NCBI GenBank assembly: GCA_934045905.1
Contig: OW203763.1
Location: 40,764,724 to 40,828,723 of the forward strand
Length of the DNA stretch: 64,000 nucleotides
DNA from: Leuctra nigra
Taxonomy: Eukaryota > Arthropoda > Insecta > Plecoptera > Leuctridae
Direction: 5' to 3'
A model generated the notes under the pieces. That model did not search any database. It was not told where the DNA came from and saw only the letters and a program-made list of their open reading frames with translations. Below, piece by piece: positions 21,308 through 31,482 of this stretch (positions within the stretch are counted from its first letter, which is position 1; every line of letters begins with the position of its first letter). The translations under genes and the position numbers were made by a program.

Positions 21308-24076
21308 TTTGCTCTCTTGTTGAGTTATTCATTGAGCTATGATATATCGTGAATGCATTGCATCGCTTTGCTCTCTTGTTGAGTTATTCATTGAACTATG
21401 ATATCTTGATCGTGAATGCATTGCATCGCTTTGCTCTCTTGTTGAGTTATTCATTGAGCTATGATATATCGTGAATGCATTGCATCGCTTTGCTCTCTTG
21501 TTGAGTTATTCATTGAGCTATGATATTTTGATCGTGAATGCATTTCATCGCTTTGCTCTCTTGTTGAGTTATTCATTGAGCTATGATATATCGTGAATGC
21601 ATTGCATCGCTTTGCTCTCTTGTTGAGTTATTCATTGAGCTATGATATCGTGATCGTGAATGCATTTCATCGCTTTGCTCTCTTGTTGAGTTATTCATTG
21701 AACTATGATATCTTGATCGTGAATGCATTGCATCGCTTTGCTCTCTTGTTGAGTTATTCATTGAGCTATGATATTTTGATCGTGAATGCATTGCATCGCT
21801 TTGCTCTCTTGTTGAGTTATTCATTGAGCTATGATATTTTGATCGTGAATGCATTGCATCGCTTTGCTCTCTTGTTGAGTTATTCATTGAGCTATGATAT
21901 TTTGATCGTGAATGCATTGCATCGCTTTGCTCTCTTGTTGAGTTATTCATTGAGCTATGATATCTTGATCGTGATTGCATTTCATCGCTTTGCTCTCTTG
22001 TTGAGTTATTCATTGAGCTATGATATCTTGATCGTGAATGCATTGCATCGCTTTGCTCTCTTGTTGTGTTATTCATTGAGCTATGATATTTTGATCGTGA
22101 ATGCATTGCATCGCTTTGCTCTCTTGTTGAGTTATTCATTGAGCTATGATATCTTGATCGTGAATGCATTTCATCGCTTTGCTCTCTTGTTGAGTTATTC
22201 ATTGAGCTATGATATCTTGATCGTGATTGCATTTCATCGCTTTGCTCTCTTGTTGAGTTATTCATTGAGCTATGATATCTTGATCGTGAATGCATTGCAT
22301 CGCTTTGCTCTCTTGTTGAGTTATTCATTGAGCTATGATATCTTGATCGTGAATGCATTTCATCGCTTTGCTCTCTTGTTGAGTTATTCATTGAACTATG
22401 ATATCTTGATCGTGAATGCATTTCATCGCTTTGCTCTCTTGTTGAGTTATTCATTGAGCTATGATATCTTGATCGTGAATGCATTTCATCGCTTTGCTCT
22501 CTTGTTGAGTTATTCATTGAACTATGATATCTTGATCGTGAATGCATTTCATCGCTTTGCTCTCTTGTTTTTATTCATTGAGCTATGATATCGTGATCGT
22601 AAATGCATTTCATCGCTTTGCTCTCTTGTTGAGTTATTCATTGAGCTATTATATCTTAATCGTGATACATTTCATCGCTTTGCTCTCTTGTTGAGTTATT
22701 CATTGAACTATGATATCTTGATCGTGAATGCATTTCATCGCTAGCTCTCTTGTTGAGTTATTCATTGAACTATGATATCTTGATCATGAATGCATTTCAT
22801 CGCTTTGCTCTCTTGTTGAGTTATTCATTGAGCTATGATATCTTGATTGTGAATGCATTGCATCGCTTTGCTCTCTTGTTGAGTTATTCATTGAGCTATG
22901 ATATCTTGATCGTGAATGCATTTCATCGCTTTGCTCTCTTGTTGAGTTATTCATTGAACTATGATATCTTGATCGTGAATGCATTTCATCGCTTTGCTCT
23001 CTTGTTAAGTTATTCATTGAGCTATGATATCTTGATCGTGAATGCATTTCATCGCTTTGCTCTCTTGTTTAGTTATTCATTGAGCTATGATATCTTGATC
23101 GTGAATGCATTTCATCGCTTTACTCTCTTGTTGAGTTATTCATTGAGCTAGGATATCTTGATCGTGAATGCATTTCATCGCTTTGCTCTCTTGTTGAGTT
23201 ATTCATTGAGCTATGATATCTTGATCGTGAATGCATTTCATCGCTTTGCTCTCTTGTTTAGTTATTCATTGAGCTATGGTATCTTGATCGTGAATGCATT
23301 TCATCGCTTTGCTCTCTTGTTGAGTTATTCATTGAGCTATGATATCTTGATCGTGAATGCTTTTCATCGCTTTGCTCTCTTGTTGAGTAATTCATTGAGC
23401 TATGCTATCTTGATCGTGAATGCATTTCATCGCTAGCTCTCTTGTTGAGTTATTCATTGAGCTATGATATTTTGATCCTGAATGCATTGCATCGCTTTGC
23501 TCTCTTGTTGAGTTATTCATTGAGCTATGATATCTTGATCGTGAATGCATTGCATCGCTTTGCTCTCTTGTTGAGTTATTCATTGAACTATGATATCTTG
23601 ATCGTGAATGCATTTCATCGCTTTGCTCTCTTGTTGAGTTATTCATTGAGCTATGATATCTTGATCGTGAATGCATTTCATCGCTAGCTCTCTTGTTGAG
23701 TTATTCATTGAGCTATGATATCTTGATCGTGAATGCATTGCATCGCTTTGCTCTCTTGTTGAGTTATTCATTGAGCTATGATATCTTGATCGTGAATGCA
23801 TTTCATCGCTTTGCTCTCTTGTTGAGTTATTCATTGAGCTATGATATCGTGATCGTGAATGCATTGCATCGCTTTGCTCTCTTGTTGAGTTATTCATTGA
23901 ACTGTGATATCTTGATCGTGAATGCATTTCATCGCTTTGCTCTCTTGTTGAGTTATTCATTGAGCTATGATATCTTGATCGTGAATGCATTTCATCGCTT
24001 TGCTCTCTTGTTGAGTTATTCATTGAGCTATGATATCTTGATCGTGAATGCATTTCATCGCTTTGCTCTCTTGTTT
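21308..24076. repeat. 63-bp minisatellite, ~44 units
   Basis: Units contain TTGCTCTCTTGTTGAGTTAT and TTCATTGAGCTATGATATC. Most are 63 bp. Units 1, 3 and 5 lack 4 bp (GATATATCG for GATATCTTGATCG) and are 59 bp, so the left edge is a 59/63 alternation. Recurrent variants are GAGCTATG/AACTATG, GATATC/GATATT and TGCATTGCATCG/TGCATTTCATCG. Long open frames on both strands follow from the 3-divisible unit; I do not consider them genes. The right end abuts the B box of a SINE fragment at 24084. Confidence 0.95.
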
Positions 24077-24215
24077 AAATCCGGGTTCGATTCCGACGCG
24101 TCCTTCCTTTCCTGACTTGTTGTTCCATGTACTTGTAGGCATTGACCGCCTCCTTCCACCGTCCATCCCATCATCATCTCCCAATCATCATCTCCCAATC
24201 ATCATTCGTCATCAC
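24077..24215 (+). mobile_element. tRNA-derived SINE fragment
   Basis: B box CCGGGTTCGATTCCGACG, then TCCTTCC...CCTGACT, 'ccgcctccttccaccgtccatcccatcatcatctcccaatc'. The A-box half is missing because the minisatellite borders it directly. Confidence 0.65.
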
Positions 24216-25245
24216 TTTTGAACCCTTCGAATTATGATAATATTGAAAAATAAGTAGCAAGGCTATTTTGTTGTCGTCCTTATCAATAAACACAAAATTA
24301 TGTATGCAATATTTGAGCCCAAACTGAAATCAAAGCTGTAAAACTAAGTAATGTTTGGACAAAATTATATTTTATCAGTTTGTGTTTTATTGCTTTGGTC
24401 TACCTAACAATTAGCAATCTTAATTATTTCTCAAGTTTGTCATAATTTGCATGGTTTAAAAGTTATTACGCATGTAGGAAATAATATTTATCGCCAATGT
24501 CTATACCTTTGAGTACAGCAATATTTGCAGAACAGTGCGATGTTAAAGACTACAAAAAATCATTTTTAAAAAAAATATCATATATTAAGTTGTTCTTTTC
24601 AAATTATTCGATGTAAATTGAAATAGAAACGCAGGAATCGATTACCCTCTACTCTACGAATGAAATCACTACAAATGCCCATACATTACTTATTATTTTA
24701 TTCCCACACTATGATTTTATTTATGTCGCTGTCAAGGCGCTTTCCACATAGCACCAAAACTACAAACAAAAAGTACAACATGGCAAACTTTTCAAACTCG
24801 CAGTGGAAAACTCTGGCTGCTTAAATATTCTCATGAATAATAATCAAATAAGTTGAACTGACAGCAGGAAAATCGATTGCGGCGTAAGGTCATTATTAAT
24901 AGGGCATACGCTGCATACAGACCGTATTTACCATGATTTATATCACACATTTGACCCAAATGTGCAGAGACTATAAGGCCGCTTTGGAATTATATTTAAA
25001 TTTTCTCCCGTTTAAACTAAAAAAACTAGAGCAAAAAAATAATTTAATCAATGTAGTTTAAAAACCTGTCACATTCAAGCAAATAAATATCGACTACCAT
25101 TCGGATGGGAATGAGTTTTCCAACAACGGGGAAGGATGAATGATGTGTAGGCGGCAATCTTACATCTGACATCAGCAACCAGAGCCATCATGATTATACA
25201 ATGTGTTATGTGTGTGTATATATACTAGTGCGGAGGATTAGCATA
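24216..25245. other. AT-rich stretch, no gene seen
   Basis: Unique-looking sequence to the left of the large palindrome. Nothing supportable. Confidence 0.4.
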
Positions 25246-28200
25246 AAAACATTTCAAATAGTGAAACTCTGTTGCCCTTTTGCACACTTGTAGCTAACAT
25301 ATAAACAATTAAAAAACCGCTCAGACCCAAGCTGGCAAATCACCCTCCTCCCTGCTATGACGTTTTCAAAATGGCGGCTACATTAAATCATATCTCCTGA
25401 ACGAAGGCTCGTAGAGTGATGCGGTTGACGGAAAACGATTCAGGACCTTTTATTTAGTTCATAAAAAAATTGCATTACTAAGCGATTTTAGTAGAAAAAT
25501 GGCGGCATTGAAAAAACTGATTTTTTCATATTTTTCTGATTAAAATTTACATACCAAACCAAACTTCAAGAAATATTTTTTTGATTATTATGTAGTGATA
25601 TCTTGGTGTAATCCATGAAGTTTATTTGTTATGCTGTCTTTATTTCCAAAATGGTGGCCGATATAAAAAAAATCTCAAACAAAATATTTATTTCCTCCGG
25701 AACCAAAAGATGTAGAGCATTTCCGTTTTCGGAAGTTATTAGAAAATCATTATCTTATTATAAAAAGTAATTTTTAGAAGACATATTTAAAAAATGCCGT
25801 CAAACGAAATTATCGTTTTTTCGGGTTTTCAATTATTTTAACTAGGACAACGTGCAAAGAGAGCAAAACGAACTATCGGAGATTGTTATTCATAGTTTAC
25901 TGGATGATACCAAAAAGTTTGGTTGTTCTGAAATTCCTAGTTTAAAAATGGCGGCCATTTGAAGTTGAGGACATGTTTCACATCATCTCTTTAAAAGTAT
26001 TGCACTTAGAACAGTGCGGTTGACGCCATTCGATTCTGGATCAAAAGTTTAGTTTGGACTAAAATTAAGTAGTTTGCGTCTGCATTTTCAGTTTGTATCT
26101 GCTTTTTGGTAGTAAATTGCATGTTATTTAGCGTATAAACATTCAAGGTTTCAAGAGGTTTATATGTCTTTCTATTCGAGAAAATAAGGAACACAACTGA
26201 CCTCTGGTGGATTTTGTGGTACTAGGTAAATGGCGGCTATCAAGGGCGCATTTGCATAAATATAGATACAAATATTTGATATAGTTGTTTGTTATGGACA
26301 AGAAAGTAAATTAATAGCTAAATATCAATTTCATTGGTTTTTTGTTTTTTCACTGCTTTATGGAAACACGAAATGTAAAAACAAACAAATTAATATGTGG
26401 ACCTAATAGTAGCCATCTTGCCAGAAGTGGCTCCATCACGTATCACTTATTTGTGGGAATAGACTAGCGATATGAGCACGGTCTTCTAATATTTACAGAA
26501 ATTTGTAAATAAATGCGAATTTCTAGAATAGTAGGGGGCCAAAAGGTCGATTTAAAGCTCCCGTAGGATCGTCGTGAAGGGAAGGTGCCACCTATCTCAC
26601 TAAATGCATATATAGGTCCAAAACCTAAAAAATGTTGGTGCCACCCCCAGACCCCTGGCGGGAGCTGGGGGCTGGGGGCTAAAGTTATTCATTCCTGTAC
26701 CCTACACGAAAAGACATAGAGGATTAATTTTTTTTATTTAAGATCAAAACTGAATGCCCTATTGTGAAAAAAATTTATTTTAAAAAATTTTGGCCGCCAT
26801 CTTGGAAAAAAAAATTTGAAACATTAAGAATTTATATACACTTAAATCGGTCATTGGACGAACAAATGTCCCAAACAAAAGTTATAGTACTCATAAAATG
26901 CAATAACTTTGTAATTTAACATTTTTTTCTATCACCAATACTTTATGAGTAAGAGCCGATTTAGTGCCGTTTTTCGGAGCGGGATAGGGACTACACAATG
27001 TTAATTGATCTCGGGGGACCTTGAACGGAGTGAATTTTACCGCTTTTTTATGACATCGTAGCGCCGAAACCGTTCATCCGATCTAAAAAATCTTTGCGGC
27101 ATATGAAAGGTACATTCTTTGGGTCAACTTTCCCGAATTCGCAACAATCTTCTGTTTTCCATTGTTGAGAAAAAGCAATATTTCTTGAATAGAAATCGAA
27201 CTTATTTTCAATTCGTTTTTATGGAGGTAGTACAGGAACAAGTGAATTATACCGTAGGATTTTTGTGAAGGGGGCTGGCACCAAATGCCATTTGATAAAG
27301 CATGCTTTGTGATGTATGAAAAGTCATGGTGCCAACCTCGCAACCCTGGCCGGGGGCGGGGGCGGGGGGTATTTTCCAAAAAATCGACGGTTTCAAAAAA
27401 AAATCTGAAAAAATTGGCACACATAAATTGGATTATGTAATTTGAAAAAAAGAAAACAAAAATATCCAACGCCGCCATCTTGGGGAAAAAAGGTTACAAA
27501 AAGAGCTTTTTATACATACTGAACAACGTGGGCCGGTTATTAAATTCCGGTTGGCGCAAGAAAAGGTCCAATGGGCGAGATATCGCTGTGATAAAACTTC
27601 TTCAGTAATTTGGCTGAACATCTCACATATTATAACAAACATACCAGGGTTTGATATGTGAAAGTTTCAAAAACATTACTAATGTAAAAAACAATTACAT
27701 CTGTTCGAATATGGTTATCGAAAAATCAATTAAACGGATCTCAAATTAATCGACTTTTCGATAACCAAATTCGAACAGCTGTAACTTTTTTTCTACATTA
27801 GTAATGTTTTTGAAACTTTCAAACATCAAACCTTGGTATGTTTGTTATAATATGTGAGATGTTCAGCCAAATTACTGAAGAAGTTTCATCACAGCGATAT
27901 CTCGCCCATTGGACCTTTTCTTGCGCTAACCGGAATTTAATAACCGGCCCACGTTATTCAGTATGTATAAAAAGCTCTTTTTGTAACCTTTTTTCCCCAA
28001 GATGGCGGCGTTGGATAATTTTGTTTTCTTTTTTCAAATTACATAATCCAATTTATGTGTGCCAATTTTTCCAGATTTTTTTTTGAAACAGTCGATTTTT
28101 TGGAAAATACCCCCCGCCCCCGCCCCCGGCCAGGGTTGCGAGGTTGGCACCATGACTTTTCATACATCTCAAAGTATGCTTTATCAAATGGCATTTGGTG

Positions 28201-30212
28201 CCAGCCCAATTCACAAAAATCCTACGGTATAATTCACTTGTTCCTGTACTACCTCCATAAAAACGAATTGAAAATAAGTTCGATTTCTATTCAAGAAATA
28301 TTGCTTTTTCTCAACAATGGAAAACAGAAGATTGTTGCGAATTCGGGAAAGTTGACCCCTAAGAATGTACCTTTCATATGCCGCAAAGATTTTTTAGATC
28401 AGATGAACGGTTTTGGCGCTACGATGTCATAAAAAAGCGGTAAAATTCACTCCGTTCAAGGTCCCCCGAGATCAATTAACATTGTGTAGTCCCTATCCCG
28501 CTCCGAAAAACGGCACTAAATCGGCTCTTACTCATAAAGTATTGGTGATAGAAAAAAATGTTAAATTACAAAGTTATTGCATTTTATGAGTACTATAACT
28601 TTTGTTTGGGACATTTGTTCGTCCAATGACCGATATAAAGTGTATATAAATTCTTAATGTTTCAATTTTTTTTTTCCAAGATGGCGGCCAAAATTTTTTA
28701 AAATAAATTTTTTTCACAATAGGGCATTCAGTTTTGATCTTAAATAAAAAAAAATTAATCCTCTATGTCTTTTCGTGTAGGATACAGGAATGAATAACTT
28801 TAGCCCCCAGCCCCTAGCCCCCGCCAGGGGTGTGGGGGTGGCACCAAATTTTTTTAGGTTTTGGACCTATATATGCATTTAGTGAGATAGGTGGCACCTT
28901 CCCTTCACGACGATCCTACGGGATACCACTTGGCCCTCTACTAGAAGACCGTTTTTCCATAGCAGCAGATTTAGACATGAGATATTTCACTTTTCATGAG
29001 CAAATAAGTCGAAAGGGTGCAGTAATCAAGTGATCCACTCATTACTCGATAAAACATACACGAACATACACGAAACAAACAATGGCAACTGATGCATAAC
29101 ATATCGGGGTCTCAAATAAATCCATCAGTGGAAAATGAGCTAAATAACCGTTAAATGTCGTGTTCCTTACGGTCGCAATGTTTAATTTCAGAAAACTAAT
29201 AACTAGAAGAACACCAAGAAACACCATACGAATCATCTGAACTTTTTATACTATGATACGAATAGAGATCATCAACATATTTTTTCAAATTATGTATGTG
29301 ATGTAGTAGGTTCTTAACTAAATATGTAAAAAATATGCCAAATAACATGCAATAAAACAGTCAAACAGGGATGAAAAAAACAAAAAACAGACCAATTTTT
29401 TTTTAACTAAATTTTTGATCCAGAATCGAATGGCGTCAACCGCACTGTTCTAAGTACAATACTTTTTAAGATATGATGTGAAACGTGTCCTCAACTTCAA
29501 ATGGCCGCCATTTTTAAACTAGGAATTTCAGATCAACCAAACTTTTTGGTATCATCCAGTAAACTATGAATAACAATTTCCGATAGTTCGTTTTGCTCTC
29601 TTTGCACGTTGTCCAAGTTAAAATAATTGAAAACCCGAAAAAACGATAATTTCGTTTGACGGCATTTTTTAAATATGTCTTCTAAAAATTACTTTTTATA
29701 ATAAGATAATGATTTTCTAATAACTTCCGAAAACGGAAATGCTCTACATCTTTTGGTTCCGGAGGAAATAAATATTTTGTTTGAGATTTTTTTTATATCG
29801 GCCACCATTTTGGAAATAAAGACAGCATAACAAATAAACTTCATGGATTACACCAAGATATCACTACATAATAATCAAAAAAATATTTCTTGAAGTTTGG
29901 TTTGGTATGTAAATTTTAATCAGAAAAATATGAAAAAATCAGTTTTTTCAATGCCGCCATTTTTCTACTAAAATCGCTTAGTAATGCAATTTTTTATGAA
30001 CTAAATAAAAGGTCCTGAATCGTTTGCCGTCAACCGCATCACTTTACGAGCCTTCGTTCAGGAGATATGATTTAATTTAGCCGCCATTTTGAAAACGTCA
30101 TAGCAGGGAGGGGGGTGATTTGCCAGCTTGGGTCTGAGCGGTTTTTTAATTGTTTATATGTTAGCTACAAGTGTGCAAAAGGGCAATAGAGTTTCACTAT
30201 TTGAAATGTTTT
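25246..30212. mobile_element. ~5-kb palindrome (giant foldback element)
   Basis: The left arm (25246-27733) and right arm (27745-30212) are reverse complements over most of their ~2.5 kb, around a centre near 27739. They pair from the outer ends (AAAACATTTCAAATAGTG / CACTATTTGAAATGTTTT) to the inner ends (GGTTATCGAAAA / TTTTCGATAACC). Only a middle block differs, about 26057-26475 against 28955-29395. Both arms contain the same AT-rich segments and repeated ATGGCGGC motifs. Long open frames in both arms (27083-27478 and 28055-28432, sharing ENTPRPRPRPGLRGW) mirror each other and I see no domain in them. No target duplication was found. Probably a foldback transposon. Occasional arm differences argue against an assembly mirror artefact. 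Confidence 0.85.
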
Positions 30213-30316
30213 GCCATTATATAGAGCTAAACCACCTCACTATACTGGGGTGGACTTTCAGGAGAAACTATCTCCATAAATGTCGAACTGAGATAATAGC
30301 GATGTTATTATTGGAA
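30213..30316. other. Short stretch between the palindrome and the 5S-derived SINE
   Basis: Unique sequence up to the point where 5S similarity begins. Part may belong to the SINE. Confidence 0.4.
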
Positions 30317-30796
30317 GTGACCAAGGAGCTGGTGTAAAGGATACCTCGGTTCTCGTCAGATTACCGAGGTTAATGGCGTTTTCCATTGGGCTGCTCTCGG
30401 ATCGAGCTGGATTTTGCCTCTGACGTCATGCTCCGCCCCAGAGCTGCTCTAGAACTGCTCCCAATGGAATACGAAAACGCTTTTTAATGGCGGGTGAGTT
30501 GATGTTTCAAATGAGGTTAGATTTACTTTAACATCAATATTCGTGTAATTACATCACTAAATTGTACGGCTGGGCGAATATATTATAAATACAATATTAT
30601 TAATGAATTGTATTAAGTTATATGACTACTTATCACTGGATTCATTACTTATTCTTGTTAACAACGACGGTCAGTTATTTGAAATTTCTCGTTTTCGCGC
30701 CTTGCTCTCGACCGCTCCGTCGAAATATCCGGAGCAAGAGAAGACGATCCGGGAGCGAGCCGAGAGCGATCTCGATTTCCAATGGAATATGACTAC

Positions 30797-31341
30797 AAAC
30801 AAGATCGTCAGGCTGGTGGCACTTGTGTGCCACGGTGGTTGAGACTGAGGCTTGCGCCTATTTCTCAACGGCTGGTGAGTTTATTCGGCACGGTGTTCTT
30901 CGTGAATCTGCCAGCTGCAGATGGGGCGTGTCTAGATGTTCAGCGCATCTATTGGTCTAGGATACTTGTCCCAGGGATTAGTTGTTATTTTGCTGAGTGC
31001 GGCAATCAGTGGGTTGTCGTGGTCGGCGAGTTGCTCGTAGAACTTGATGTTCAGTCTCAACATGTGTTGTGTGAGTAGTTCTGCGTCAACTTGGCGGTGT
31101 ATGTCTGCGGTTCGGACGTACATCGGCAATCCCAAAGCCAGACGGAATGCCTTGTTCTGGACCCGCTGAAGTTTGTCCCGAAGTAGTTTGGCACATCCGC
31201 TCCAGATGGGGCAGGCGTACGTGATCGTCGGACGGACGATTGCCGAGTAGACTCGCGTCTTCACCGCGACACTCATCGACTTCGAGCGAAGGAGAGGGTA
31301 GAGGCCGGCCATCTTGCGCGCCGCTTTCTGCTGAACAAAAC
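30797..31341 (-). mobile_element. 5'-truncated jockey-type element
   Basis: Nearly identical to the 3' end of the full-length element next to it. On the - strand it encodes the last ~126 residues of ORF2 (MAGLYPLLRSKSMSVAVKTR...) and the 3' untranslated part. It is flanked on both sides by ATGACTAC (30789-30796 and 31342-31349). 5' truncation is usual for target-primed reverse transcription. Confidence 0.9.
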
Positions 31342-31482
31342 ATGACTACTCAAGATCGTCAGGCTGGTGGCACTTGTGTGCCACGGTGGTTGAGACTGAG
31401 GCTTGCGCTTATTCCTCAACGGCTGGTGAGTTTATTCGGCACGGTGTTCTTCGTGAATCTGCCAGCTGCAGATGGGGCGTGT

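Noticed and set aside
21308..24076. CRISPR-like array
   Set aside because: Units are contiguous near-identical 63-mers with no unique spacers, and the genome is eukaryotic.
21573..24115. Repetitive open frames on both strands (HSRSRYHSSMNNSTREQSD and HRFALLLSYSLSYDILIVNA types)
   Set aside because: By-products of a 63-bp minisatellite; not flanked by exon signals.
27083..28432. Mirrored open frames of ~130 residues in the palindrome arms
   Set aside because: They are reverse copies of each other, contain GC-rich low complexity, and show no domain or splice context.
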